DNA of 64,000 nt. Origin: Thiomicrospira sp. GTDB taxonomy: Bacteria > Pseudomonadota > Gammaproteobacteria > Thiomicrospirales > Thiomicrospiraceae. This document shows, piece after piece, positions 10,193 through 20,135 of this stretch. Made by a program: the position numbers and the translations under genes. Numbering within the stretch: the stretch's first letter is position 1; the number at the start of each line of letters is the position of its first letter. The notes under the pieces were generated by a model that searched no databases, had not been told where the DNA came from, and worked only from the letters and a program-made list of their open reading frames with translations. Location: NCBI RefSeq assembly GCF_014859555.1, contig NZ_JACUTY010000003.1, forward strand, positions 1 to 64,000, given 5' to 3'.

Positions 10193-13100
10193 TTAAACAT
10201 TCGTTAAGTCACCCAGTTCCTCTTCTAACTTTCGCTTATTCTCACCAGCTGGCTGACTGTATTTACCTAACCATTGGTAAACCACTGGAATAACAAATAA
10301 CGTAAATAAAGTCGCTAGAGATACGCCCCACAGCAGTACGATACCGATCACATAACGTGTTTCGGCCCCCGCGCCTGTAGAAATCACCAATGGAATCGCC
10401 CCCACCACGGTGGTTATCGCCGTCATCAAAATCGGGCGCAAACGTAAACAGGCGGCTTCGAACAGGGCGTCATAAAACGTTTGGCCTTTATCTCTTAACT
10501 GGTTTGCGAATTCAACGATCAACACCCCGTTTTTGGTTGAGAGCCCCACCAACATCACCAAGCCAATTTGCGTATAAATATTTAAGCTCAGCCCATGTAG
10601 CCATAACCCCCACAATCCGCCTGCGACAGCCAAGGGCACGGTAAACATAATAATAAAAGGACTAATGAAGCTTTCAAATTGAGCCGCCAACACTAAAAAC
10701 ACCACCACCATACCGAGCAAGAATACAAACAGTACCGCATTACCCGATGTTTGGAAGTCGCGCGACTGACCTTTATAGTCAATCATGGCATCATCCGGAA
10801 GGTGAGTTCTAGCAAGGTTTTCTAAGTGATTTAATGCTTCTCCTAAGGTATAACCATCCGCCAAATTGGCTTCAATCGTAATCGCTCGCATACGGTTATA
10901 TCGGTTTAGCGAACCTGAATCGGCAAACTCTTCAATACTGACTAAACTCGATAACGAAATCAGCTCTTGGGTTCTCTGAGAACGCACATAGATATTATCT
11001 AAACTTTTTGGCGATCGGAAATCGCTTCGCTCAGCCTCAAGAATTATGTCGTATTCTTCACCCTGTTCTACAAATGTGGTGACCTTTCGCGATCCCAGCA
11101 AGGTTTGAAGTGTCCGCCCAATATCCAGCGTGGAGACCCCTAAATCAGCCGCACGTTCATAGTCAATCTGGACACGCAACTGGGGTTTAGTTTCTTTATA
11201 ATCTGAATCGATTCCCTCTAAGCCGGGGTTATTTTCTTGTAGCTTGTCCAGCATAATATCTCGCCACTCGGCTATTTGCTCATAACTCCCACCGCCGATT
11301 ACGAACTGCACTGGTTTTTGCACACGCCCACCGATACCTTGTCGCATGACTGGATTGGCGCGTACACCAGGTAAATCAGCTAACTTTTGCCGCACATCTT
11401 GCATGATTTCAAATGCGGAACGACGCTCAGACCAATCGTTTAAAACCAAAATTGCAATACCGGTGTTAAATACCTGAGTGCTACCAAATCCACGTGGCGA
11501 GCGTACTAATAAACGATTAACTTCACCCGCCTCCACTAGTGGCATCAAGCGAGCCTCGATTTCATTAATATAGTCTTTCATGTAATCGTGGGTGGCGCCC
11601 TCAGGGCCTGAGATTATGACAAAGAACGCGCCCCGATCTTCCTGTGGGGCATATTCTTGGGGTAGGTTTTGCATTAAAAAGTACGATGCATATAATGTGG
11701 CACCAAAAATTCCGGCGATTAGCCAGGGCCAACGTAACGCGAATGTCAAAGCAGGGCGGTAAATTCGAATCCAAAAATTAGGTTTATCCGGCACATGCTC
11801 GGCATCAAAATCAATGTGCGAAGGATTTGATTTGCCTGGCTTTAAGAGTTTTGAGGCCAGCGCAGGGGATAAGGTTAAAGCCACCCAGCTCGAAAACAAC
11901 ACCGCCACCGCAAGCGTAATCGCAAACTCACTAAACAACCGCCCTAGATTGCCCTCAAGAAAACTAATCGGTACAAATACCGCCACCAATACCAAAGTGG
12001 TGGCGACCACCGCAAAACCAACCTGACGTGTGCCAACAAAGGCGGCACTCAGGGGGGAGTAGCCTTTCTCAATATGACGCTGCACGTTTTCGAGCACAAC
12101 AATCGCATCATCCACCACTAGCCCTATCGCCAACACCAACGCCAATAAAGTTAGTATATTGATTGAGAAACCCAGCATCCATAACACCCAGAAGGTCGCA
12201 ATCAGTGACACCGGAACCGTGACGAGCGGAATAATCGCGACTCGCACACTGCGTAAAAACGCAAAAATAACCAACATAACCAAACCAATCGCAATCGCCA
12301 GGGTTTTATACACTTCTGTTATGGCGCTCTTTACAAACACCGAACTGTCATAACTGGGTTTAATCGCCATGCCATCGGGCAAAATTTTATTTAGTCGTTC
12401 CACCTCTGATTTAACCACATCCGCCACACTTAAGGTATTGGCAGTTGACTGTTTAATAATCCCCAAACCCACCATGGGTAACTCGTTGCCCCGAAACAGA
12501 GTACGGTTTTCAATCGCGCCTTTTTCGATTCGTGCTATGTCACCCAGTCGAACTAGGTTCATGCCTTCGCCTTGCATCACCACCAAACGTTCAAAGTCTT
12601 CGGGGGTTAGCAGTTGACGATCCACGCGAACACTAAACGACATTTGTTGCATGGTCACCATCCCGGCAGGCAACTCCACATTCGAACGTTGCAAGGCTTG
12701 CTCCACATCGGCCACGGTAAGTCCGCGTGCCGTCATGGCATCCGAATCCAACCACAAACGCATCGCGTATTCTTGTCCACCACCAATCCGCACACGAGCC
12801 ACACCATCGAGCACCGAAAAACGATCCACTAAATAACGACTCGCATAATCGGTTAATTGCGGCACCGTCATATTATCGGCCGTTAAGTTAAACCAAATAA
12901 TGACGTCATCGTCACCATCTACTTTCTGGACTTCTGGTTGATCGGCCTCAATCGGTAAATCCCTGGCTAATCGTGAAACACGATCACGTACGTCATTAGC
13001 GGCGGCGTCGATATCTCGATTAATATCAAACTCGATCGTGATCCTTGAACGCCCATCTGTTGATCTGGATTGGACATATTGAATACCCTCAATGCCCGCA

Positions 13101-13312
13101 ATCCGGTCTTCAATAATTTTGGTAATACGCGATTCAATAACGGCCGCCGAAGCACCGGCATAAGAGGTCGTGATGGACACAACAGGCGGATCGATATTGG
13201 GATATTCTCGCAGGGCCAAACGATCAAACGCCACCAAGCCAAACGCCACTAACAACAACGACATCACCGCGGCCAGTACTGGGCGTTTTACAGCCACATC
13301 GGATAACATCAT
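10193..13312 (-). CDS. RND multidrug efflux transporter, inner-membrane pump
   Basis: AcrB/MexB-type proton-driven exporters move drugs or other toxic compounds from periplasm or membrane through a tripartite channel. The 1039-aa length, the N-terminal LREYPNIDPPVVSITTSYAGASA block, TM4 with the Asp-Asp proton relay in IGLVVDDAIVVLENVQRH and the C-terminal STKNGVLIVEFANQLRDKG are all typical of the HAE1 group. It overlaps the upstream adaptor gene by 4 bp (ATGA). No outer-membrane channel gene is nearby, so a TolC-like partner must be encoded elsewhere. Substrate cannot be predicted. Confidence 0.95.
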   Translation of the reverse strand: MMLSDVAVKRPVLAAVMSLLLVAFGLVAFDRLALREYPNIDPPVVSITTSYAGASAAVIESRITKIIEDRIAGIEGIQYVQSRSTDGRSRITIEFDINRDIDAAANDVRDRVSRLARDLPIEADQPEVQKVDGDDDVIIWFNLTADNMTVPQLTDYASRYLVDRFSVLDGVARVRIGGGQEYAMRLWLDSDAMTARGLTVADVEQALQRSNVELPAGMVTMQQMSFSVRVDRQLLTPEDFERLVVMQGEGMNLVRLGDIARIEKGAIENRTLFRGNELPMVGLGIIKQSTANTLSVADVVKSEVERLNKILPDGMAIKPSYDSSVFVKSAITEVYKTLAIAIGLVMLVIFAFLRSVRVAIIPLVTVPVSLIATFWVLWMLGFSINILTLLALVLAIGLVVDDAIVVLENVQRHIEKGYSPLSAAFVGTRQVGFAVVATTLVLVAVFVPISFLEGNLGRLFSEFAITLAVAVLFSSWVALTLSPALASKLLKPGKSNPSHIDFDAEHVPDKPNFWIRIYRPALTFALRWPWLIAGIFGATLYASYFLMQNLPQEYAPQEDRGAFFVIISGPEGATHDYMKDYINEIEARLMPLVEAGEVNRLLVRSPRGFGSTQVFNTGIAILVLNDWSERRSAFEIMQDVRQKLADLPGVRANPVMRQGIGGRVQKPVQFVIGGGSYEQIAEWRDIMLDKLQENNPGLEGIDSDYKETKPQLRVQIDYERAADLGVSTLDIGRTLQTLLGSRKVTTFVEQGEEYDIILEAERSDFRSPKSLDNIYVRSQRTQELISLSSLVSIEEFADSGSLNRYNRMRAITIEANLADGYTLGEALNHLENLARTHLPDDAMIDYKGQSRDFQTSGNAVLFVFLLGMVVVFLVLAAQFESFISPFIIMFTVPLAVAGGLWGLWLHGLSLNIYTQIGLVMLVGLSTKNGVLIVEFANQLRDKGQTFYDALFEAACLRLRPILMTAITTVVGAIPLVISTGAGAETRYVIGIVLLWGVSLATLFTLFVIPVVYQWLGKYSQPAGENKRKLEEELGDLTNV

Positions 13313-14376
13313 AATGCCACATCCTCAAGGCCACTGCTGGACTGGACCGGGAGCTTATCCATGGCGTTGACGACCTGTCCTGGACGGACACGTAATGCCC
13401 CTTCACTGACGACTTTATCGCCTAATTCTAAGCCGGTTTTAATTTCCACCAGGCCTGGTTGTCGCATGCCTAAGGCCACCTGTTTTCGGCTGATTTTATA
13501 AAGCCCATTCGCCTCTGGCATTAATTGATAAACATAATGATGTTCAGCAATCGGAACAATCGCCGTTTCAGGGATAAACAGAACGGATCTGGGCTTTTGT
13601 TGAAGTTCAACCTTCATCAACATGCCTGGAACCAATAGTCCGTCAGGATTGGTTAACTTAGCACGCACTTGAACACTGCGGGTTTTAACATCCACCCTTG
13701 GCAAAATCGTTTCGATTTGCGCTATAAAATCTTGGCCGACATAAGCATCGGTTTTTGTCACCACCCGATCCCCAACACTTAGCTCGGTTAAAAATCGGCT
13801 CGGCACACTAAAGTCGATTTTTACTTGAGTTAAGTCCTGCAATTCGGTCACTTTTGTGCCAGGCGTTAAGAGCGCTCCTTCACTAATCTGTCGAATGCTA
13901 ACTCGTCCTGCAAACGGCGCTTTTAAGGTTAACTTTTCAAGTCGGGCTTGTAACACCGCCTCTTTCGCCCGCGCTAAGTCCCACTCACGTTTGTACTCAT
14001 CTAAAGTTGACTGGGCAATGTCGCCACGTGTATACAAGGGTAAATAACGATCATAAAGCTGCTTGGCATTGTTAGTCGCAATTTTGAGCTCCGCCAAGCT
14101 AGCGCGCTCTTCTGCACTTCTAAGCTGCACAAGTAGCTGATCTTTTTTAACATAGTCTCCATCATTAAAATGAATTGACTCGACTTGCTCAGTGACGGAG
14201 GCGCTAATATCAACGGATTCACTAGCGTTTAAATCGCCCAAAGCTTGGATCGTTTCAACAATCTGCTTTTCAAACACCTTGGCCGAGACAACCGACTGTG
14301 TCTGGCTGGCTTGAGATGTTAAGCCGAAAGAGCCCAGTAAAAGCCCGAGCATTAAACCTGTTAAACTTAAACGCAT
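13309..14376 (-). CDS. RND efflux periplasmic adaptor (membrane fusion protein)
   Basis: This adaptor joins the RND pump to an outer-membrane channel. A signal peptide (MRLSLTGLMLGLLLGSFGLTSQA) is followed by a lipoyl half-motif (DISASVTEQVESIHFNDGDYVKKDQLLVQL), an alpha-hairpin near 100-150, the second lipoyl half (LKAPFAGRVSIRQISEGALLTPG), a beta-barrel and a membrane-proximal domain. There is no lipobox, so it is probably anchored only by the complex. It is the first gene of the pair and is translationally coupled to the pump. No local regulator gene was found. Confidence 0.93.
   Translation of the reverse strand: MRLSLTGLMLGLLLGSFGLTSQASQTQSVVSAKVFEKQIVETIQALGDLNASESVDISASVTEQVESIHFNDGDYVKKDQLLVQLRSAEERASLAELKIATNNAKQLYDRYLPLYTRGDIAQSTLDEYKREWDLARAKEAVLQARLEKLTLKAPFAGRVSIRQISEGALLTPGTKVTELQDLTQVKIDFSVPSRFLTELSVGDRVVTKTDAYVGQDFIAQIETILPRVDVKTRSVQVRAKLTNPDGLLVPGMLMKVELQQKPRSVLFIPETAIVPIAEHHYVYQLMPEANGLYKISRKQVALGMRQPGLVEIKTGLELGDKVVSEGALRVRPGQVVNAMDKLPVQSSSGLEDVAL
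13445..13462. repeat. Palindrome family copy 4
   Basis: 16 of 18 positions match; core CCAGGCCTGG intact. Inside the RND adaptor gene, encoding QPGLV. Confidence 0.8.
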
Positions 14377-14513
14377 ACTTATTAAATCTCATATTGTTAT
14401 TACGTTGTACGAATCGTATTTGAGTTCATCATAATAGTCGAAGTTTACCGACACTGAGAATTAAATGTGAATCCCGACATTACCTGATTAAACTGCGCCT
14501 GCAAGCAAAGACT

Positions 14514-14532
14514 AAGACTATTTTTTAGTCTT
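14514..14532. promoter_or_regulatory. Inverted repeat touching the hemH -35 box
   Basis: AAGACTA-TTTTT-TAGTCTT is a perfect 7-bp inverted repeat whose right arm overlaps the first bases of the proposed hemH -35 element. A repressor bound here would block RNA polymerase. The regulator is unknown. Confidence 0.4.
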
Positions 14533-14558
14533 GTCATTTTATACACACCCTATACAAT
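14531..14558 (+). promoter_or_regulatory. Predicted hemH promoter
   Basis: TTGTCA at 14531-14536 and TACAAT at 14553-14558 are separated by 16 bp. The TTG that the ORF track uses as a start codon is this -35 box, which argues against the longer hemH reading frame. Confidence 0.55.
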
Positions 14559-14590
14559 ATAGTAACTTTTTACCAAAACAAGAGACCGCT

Positions 14591-15709
14591 ATGTTTTATC
14601 ACAACAACACGCATTACCAGCACGGTGACGAAGCTGCAACCGGCATCTTAATTACCAACTTAGGTACCCCAGATGCACCAACTAAACAAGCACTAAAACC
14701 TTATTTAAAAGAGTTTTTATGGGATCCACGTGTGGTTGAGCCGCCGCCCGCCCGCTGGTTATGGTGGTTAATTTTAAATGGTATTATCTTAAATACCCGC
14801 CCAGCCAAATCTGCCGAAGCTTACAAAGAAGTTTGGGGCTCAGAAGGGCCGGGGTCACCACTGCTTGATATTACTCAGCGCCAATTGGATGGTATCAGCG
14901 AGCAACTACGCCCACAATTTAAAGGTAAAGTCGTGTTCGAATTGGCGATGCGTTATGGCAACCCTTCGATTGAGTCGGCTTTGAAAAAACTGGAAGCACA
15001 AGGGGTTCAACGCCTGATTGTGCTGCCGCTTTACCCACAATACGCAGGGGCCACCACTGCATCAACTTTTGATAAAGTTACCCAAGTATTGCGGGGTTGG
15101 CGTTGGTTACCCGAAATTCGTTTTGTAAACCACTATCATCGCCACCCTGGATACATAAAGGCGTTGGCCAACTCGATTCGTGAACACCAAGCCGAACACG
15201 GCAAACCTGATTTGTTAGTTATGTCTTATCACGGTGTTCCGAAACGCTATTTAGACAATGGCGACCCTTATCATTGCGAATGTCACGTTACCTCGCGCTT
15301 GGTGGCGGAAGAGTTAGGCTTAGAAAAACCCGAATATCGCGTCACCTTCCAGTCTTTATTTGGTAAAGAAGAATGGATTAAACCCTATACCGACGCCACC
15401 ATGAAAGCCTTACCAGCCGAAGGCGTAAAACATGTGCAGGTTATCTGCCCCGGTTTTTCAGCGGATTGTTTAGAAACCATTGAAGAAATTGACGGTGAAA
15501 ACCGTGAATATTTTGAAGAGGCTGGCGGTGAAAAGTTCAGTTACATCAAGGCGCTGAATAGTCGCCATGATCACACCGAAGCCTTATCCGACGTTATTTT
15601 GCAACACACTCAGGGCTGGTATGAGCGTGACGGTTTCGACGCTGATGCGGATGCCGCTGAACGCGAAAAAGTTAAAGCTAATGCTCGCGCGATGGGTTGC
15701 CCTTTCTAA
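14591..15709 (+). CDS. hemH: Ferrochelatase
   Basis: HemH inserts ferrous iron into protoporphyrin IX, the last step of protoheme synthesis, which the cytochromes of this window need. I moved the start from TTG 14531 to ATG 14591: the upstream 20 codons overlap a predicted promoter, and AAGAGA precedes the ATG. The 372-aa product has the N-terminal GILITNLGTPDAP, the active-site histidine in MSYHGVPKRY, the conserved FQSLFGKEEWIKPYTD and the glutamate-containing CPGFSADCLETIEEI. It is monocistronic, facing yqaA across a weak stem-loop. Confidence 0.97.
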   Translation: MFYHNNTHYQHGDEAATGILITNLGTPDAPTKQALKPYLKEFLWDPRVVEPPPARWLWWLILNGIILNTRPAKSAEAYKEVWGSEGPGSPLLDITQRQLDGISEQLRPQFKGKVVFELAMRYGNPSIESALKKLEAQGVQRLIVLPLYPQYAGATTASTFDKVTQVLRGWRWLPEIRFVNHYHRHPGYIKALANSIREHQAEHGKPDLLVMSYHGVPKRYLDNGDPYHCECHVTSRLVAEELGLEKPEYRVTFQSLFGKEEWIKPYTDATMKALPAEGVKHVQVICPGFSADCLETIEEIDGENREYFEEAGGEKFSYIKALNSRHDHTEALSDVILQHTQGWYERDGFDADADAAEREKVKANARAMGCPF

Positions 15710-15724
15710 ACATGGCACCACTTG

Positions 15725-15754
15725 GCCTTTAGTTTCATATCGAATACTAAAGGC
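15725..15754. terminator. Stem-loop between convergent hemH and yqaA
   Basis: GCCTTTAGT and ACTAAAGGC pair across a 12-base loop. There is no strong T run on either side, so this is a weak terminator or transcript-end structure. Confidence 0.4.
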
Positions 15755-15759
15755 TTAAC

Positions 15760-16197
15760 TTAACCCCAGCCTTGTACCGACAAAATTAAAATCAAATAAC
15801 GCCCACCTTTTGCTAAGGTTACCAGGGCTAAAAACACCCAAAATGATTCTCGCATAACCCCTGCCACCAACGTCAGCGGATCCCCTACTACGGGCATCCA
15901 GCTTAATAATAAAGACCAGCGACCATAGCGATGATAAAAATTCTGCGCTTTCTGTAAACGTGGTTCGCTCACCGGAAACCAAGATTTATTGCGAAAATGC
16001 ACTAAATACACACCCAACCACCAATTAATAATTGAGCCCAATACATTACCGACGGTCGCTACCAGCCATAACATAATCCAATCGTATCGTTCGGTCATGA
16101 TTAAACTCACCAACACGGCTTCCGACTGCAACGGCAACAAACTCGCCGCTATCAATGCACTTAAAAACAGACCTGAGTAGCCGGCCACCTCAATCAT
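15760..16197 (-). CDS. yqaA: YqaA family membrane protein
   Basis: YqaA proteins are short relatives of the DedA/SNARE-associated family; their role is unclear but DedA proteins are tied to membrane lipid and proton-motive-force homeostasis. The 145-aa product has an N-terminal hydrophobic stretch with LLPLQSEAVL, the GNVLGSIINWWLGVYL segment typical of YqaA, and WSLLLSWMPVVGDPLTLVAG in the core membrane motif. It follows the ferredoxin-like gene by about 22 bp on the same strand and may share its transcript. Confidence 0.88.
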   Translation of the reverse strand: MIEVAGYSGLFLSALIAASLLPLQSEAVLVSLIMTERYDWIMLWLVATVGNVLGSIINWWLGVYLVHFRNKSWFPVSEPRLQKAQNFYHRYGRWSLLLSWMPVVGDPLTLVAGVMRESFWVFLALVTLAKGGRYLILILSVQGWG

Positions 16198-16219
16198 TTT
16201 GGTATAACTTCACGTTAAT

Positions 16220-16453
16220 TTAGTCCAATTTACGCTGGGCATTAAAATGATCCAACAGGTGTTTTATCTGCAATTTACAACAGCCATTCCCATCCGATGC
16301 ATAGGTTTGTGCGCAGACTTTTTCGCGAGTATCGGCGCCTAATACAATCGCTTCGATCACTTTTATTTTTGGCACTTGATTACACACACAAAGATTGTCT
16401 TCCAGGTCGCGTTTCAGAATTTCTGGCAAACTCTCAATCGCCTCATCTAACAT
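16220..16453 (-). CDS. BFD-like [2Fe-2S] protein
   Basis: The product resembles bacterioferritin-associated ferredoxin-type domains, which carry a [2Fe-2S] cluster. I chose the ATG at 16453 (77 aa, MLDEAIESLP): the ORF track's start at 16486 lies in the T tract of the ilvC terminator, while TAGGAAA precedes the inner ATG. Cysteines are at 22, 24, 47, 58 and 59. The N-terminal CVC fits the family, but the C-terminal GNGCCK lacks the usual two-residue gap of GCxxC, so ligands may differ. Function in iron storage or electron transfer is inferred. Confidence 0.75.
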   Translation of the reverse strand: MLDEAIESLPEILKRDLEDNLCVCNQVPKIKVIEAIVLGADTREKVCAQTYASDGNGCCKLQIKHLLDHFNAQRKLD

Positions 16454-16485
16454 GCTTGTTTTCCTATAAATTAGGGCTTCACCCA

Positions 16486-16511
16486 TAAAAAAACCTGCAC
16501 AAGGCAGGTTC
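16486..16511 (-). terminator. Rho-independent terminator downstream of ilvC
   Basis: Read on the minus strand, AACCTGC-CTTGT-GCAGGTT is followed by a run of T. It ends the ilvBHC transcript and separates it from the BFD-like gene. Confidence 0.85.
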
Positions 16512-16627
16512 TTAAACAGAGTTTAGGTGGCGTTTTTTCTGAGTTCGCGGCGGAAGTTGGCGAAATTTACAACTAGTAAACGAGTCAACTTCCAACAAAG
16601 AAATCAGGAAAACAAGCCCCTAAAAAA

Positions 16628-17701
<1,074 letters not shown>

Positions 17702-17728
17702 TTATAACCCAGACCTGATTTTTTTGCT

Positions 17729-17746
17729 AAAACCAGGCCTGGTGGT
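17729..17746. repeat. Palindrome family copy 5 (intergenic)
   Basis: 16 of 18 positions match. It lies in the ilvH-ilvC gap within one transcript, where a cruciform or RNA hairpin could form. Confidence 0.85.
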
Positions 17747-17761
17747 TTATCCGCTTAGGCG

Positions 17762-18253
17762 TTAAATCTGTAAACACTTCTCGCCACGCATGATTCCCAT
17801 TGCGCCAGAACGCACGGTTTCCAGAATCAAGGCTGGATCAATCGCGGCAATATAAGCGTCCAACTTCTGTGTTTCGCCGATCATTTGAACGGTGTAGGTG
17901 GTGGCGGTTACATCCACAATTGTGCCGCGGAAAATATCCGTTAAACGCACAAATTCCTCACGGAATTCGCCGGTCGCCGACAGCTTAACCAGCATCAACT
18001 CACGCTCAATATGTGGACCTTCGGTTAAGTCGATCACCTTCACTACATCAATTAAGCGATTGAGGTGTTTCACAATCTGTTCAATTTGATGGGCGGTACC
18101 AATCGTCACCAGCGTTAAACGCGAAAGTGACTCATCTTCTGTCGGTGCGACGGTCAAAGCGTGAATGTTATAACCACGCGCGGAGAATAAACCGGATACA
18201 CGTGATAACGCCCCCGATTCATTTTCTATTAACATTGAAATAATATGCTTCAT
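17762..18253 (-). CDS. ilvH: Acetolactate synthase small (regulatory) subunit
   Basis: The ACT-domain subunit activates the catalytic subunit and mediates valine feedback. The 163-aa length is standard, with the N-terminal ACT motif ISMLIENESGALSRVSGLFSARGYNI (residues 4-29) and a C-terminal ACT-like half containing LMLVKLSA and RGTIVDVTATTYTVQMIGE. It begins 2 bp after the ilvB stop codon, so the two are translated together. Confidence 0.97.
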   Translation of the reverse strand: MKHIISMLIENESGALSRVSGLFSARGYNIHALTVAPTEDESLSRLTLVTIGTAHQIEQIVKHLNRLIDVVKVIDLTEGPHIERELMLVKLSATGEFREEFVRLTDIFRGTIVDVTATTYTVQMIGETQKLDAYIAAIDPALILETVRSGAMGIMRGEKCLQI

Positions 18254-18255
18254 CG

Positions 18256-19953
18256 TTACACCAAAATCATTTCGTTTTGTCCCGCACCGGCCGGGATCAT
18301 GGGATATACGTTTTCTTGCTGATCGGTAATAATGTCGATAAACACAAAACGATCTTTTAAAGCAAACGCTTCTTCTAACTGCTTTTTCATGGTCTTAGGA
18401 TCGTCAATACGCACGCCAACGTGGCCATAAGCTTCAGCCAATTTGACGAAATTTGGCAAGGAATCCATATAAGACATCGAATAACGACGGTCGTAGAAAA
18501 ACTCTTGCCATTGGCGAACCATACCTAAGAAACCATTGTTTAAGCACACCACTTTGATCGGTAAACCGTATTGCATGCAGGTCGAAAGTTCTTGGATGTT
18601 CATTTGAATTGAACCTTCACCCGTAATACAAAGTACGGTCGCATCCGGATAAGCCATCTGCACACCCATCGCTGCAGGCAAACCAAAGCCCATGGTGCCG
18701 AGTCCGCCGGAGTTAATCCAACGACGTGGTTTGTTAAACGTATAATATTGCGCCGCAAACATTTGGTGTTGCCCCACATCCGCGGTGACATAAGCATCGC
18801 CTTTGGTGACTTCCCAAACCGCTTGAACCGCCGCCTGAGGCTTAATTTTACTGCCTGTGGTGTCGTATTTAAGACAATCCACATTCCGCCATTCATCTAT
18901 TTGCGACCACCAGGCCTGCAAGGCCACAGCGTCTGGCTTTTTGTTTAGCTTCGCCAGTTGCGTATTCATTTCTTGCACGACCTGTTGAACCGGTCCCACA
19001 ATCGGAATGTCCACCACCACGTTTTTTGAGATAGATGCCGGATCAATATCCACATGGATAATTTTGGCGGTCGGGCAGAACTTGGCGATATTGCCAGTTA
19101 CACGGTCATCAAAACGTGAACCAATCGCAATCAATACATCACAATGATGCATCGCTAAGTTGGCCTCGTAAGTACCGTGCATCCCAAGCATGCCAATGTT
19201 TTGTTTGTCATCCGCCGGAAAGGCACCTAAACCCATCAAAGTTTGTGTGATTGGATAACCCAACGACTTCACAAGTTTCACCAGCTCTTCTGAGCCTTCA
19301 CCCATGATCACGCCACCACCGGTATAAAAAATGGGCCGCTCAGCGCTGAGCATCATTTCCACGGCTTTTTTAATTTGTCCAGTATGCCCTTTTACAACAG
19401 GTAAGTAGGAGCGTAACTCAACTTCTTGTGGATATTCATAGGTGCTTGTGGCGTTTTGGACATCTTTAGGTATGTCAATAACAACTGGGCCAGGTCGGCC
19501 CGTTGTTGCGATATAAAACGCTTTTTTGAGCGTCATCGCAAGATCATTCACATCCTTGACCAAGAAATTGTGTTTCACAATGGGGCGCGTAATCCCAACC
19601 GTATCGACTTCTTGAAAGGCGTCCAAACCGATCATATCGGTGGCTACCTGTCCAGTAATAACGATGAGGGGGGTCGAATCCATGTGTGCCGTTGCAATAC
19701 CAGTAACAGTATTGGTGGCTCCAGGTCCCGACGTTACGAGCACCACACCTGGCTTACCTGTAGAGCGTGCATAACCATCCGCTGCGTGTACCGCGGCTTG
19801 TTCGTGACGCACAAGAATATGCTTCAATTCTTTAGCGTCCGTGTCCAAGGCATCATAGATAGGCAAAGCTGCGCCACCCGGATAACCCCAAATATGCTCT
19901 ACCCCCTCATCCTCCAAAAAATGGATTAGGATTTGGGCACCAGTTAGTTCCAC
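18256..19953 (-). CDS. ilvB: Acetolactate synthase large (catalytic) subunit
   Basis: This thiamine-diphosphate enzyme condenses pyruvate with pyruvate or 2-oxobutyrate, the first common step to valine, leucine and isoleucine. I set the start at GTG 19953 (565 aa, VELTGAQILIHFLEDEGVEHIWGYPGG), because GGAGGG lies exactly 8 nt upstream and families start here; the track's extra 52 residues are leader. The catalytic glutamate is in HEQAAVHAADGYAR, and the ThDP/Mg site is GEGSIQMN...NN near 440-470. It heads ilvBHC. The upstream leader has an inverted repeat that may be regulatory. Confidence 0.97.
   Translation of the reverse strand: MELTGAQILIHFLEDEGVEHIWGYPGGAALPIYDALDTDAKELKHILVRHEQAAVHAADGYARSTGKPGVVLVTSGPGATNTVTGIATAHMDSTPLIVITGQVATDMIGLDAFQEVDTVGITRPIVKHNFLVKDVNDLAMTLKKAFYIATTGRPGPVVIDIPKDVQNATSTYEYPQEVELRSYLPVVKGHTGQIKKAVEMMLSAERPIFYTGGGVIMGEGSEELVKLVKSLGYPITQTLMGLGAFPADDKQNIGMLGMHGTYEANLAMHHCDVLIAIGSRFDDRVTGNIAKFCPTAKIIHVDIDPASISKNVVVDIPIVGPVQQVVQEMNTQLAKLNKKPDAVALQAWWSQIDEWRNVDCLKYDTTGSKIKPQAAVQAVWEVTKGDAYVTADVGQHQMFAAQYYTFNKPRRWINSGGLGTMGFGLPAAMGVQMAYPDATVLCITGEGSIQMNIQELSTCMQYGLPIKVVCLNNGFLGMVRQWQEFFYDRRYSMSYMDSLPNFVKLAEAYGHVGVRIDDPKTMKKQLEEAFALKDRFVFIDIITDQQENVYPMIPAGAGQNEMILV
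18906..18918. repeat. Palindrome family copy 6 (half intact)
   Basis: ACCACCAGGCCTG: left half perfect, right half diverged. Inside ilvB, encoding LQAWW. Confidence 0.65.
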
Positions 19954-19977
19954 AATAATGGCCCTCCAATTGTTAAA

Positions 19978-20008
19978 CAGACCAAAATGGTTACAAAGTA
20001 ACCGTCTG
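19978..20008 (-). promoter_or_regulatory. Stem-loop in the ilvB leader
   Basis: GGTTAC-TTT-GTAACC forms a tight hairpin that can extend with flanking CAGAC/GTCTG arms around a small bulge. It lies 11 nt upstream of the ilvB Shine-Dalgarno sequence. It lacks a T run, so it is not a classical attenuator terminator, but it could affect ilvB translation or mRNA stability. Confidence 0.4.
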
Positions 20009-20135
20009 CTTAGTTCATAAAATCGAAAAAAGATTCTAATTATATAGAAAACCAAGCGCCTTGAGAACTCAAAATGCTTGATTTTATTTTGAATAATGAG
20101 CAAGGGCACTCATTTCTGACTAGTTTACTAGGTTA

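Noticed and set aside
19426-19929. 167-aa plus-strand ORF in the track.
   Set aside because: It is antisense to ilvB in a well-conserved region and shows no protein-like motifs.
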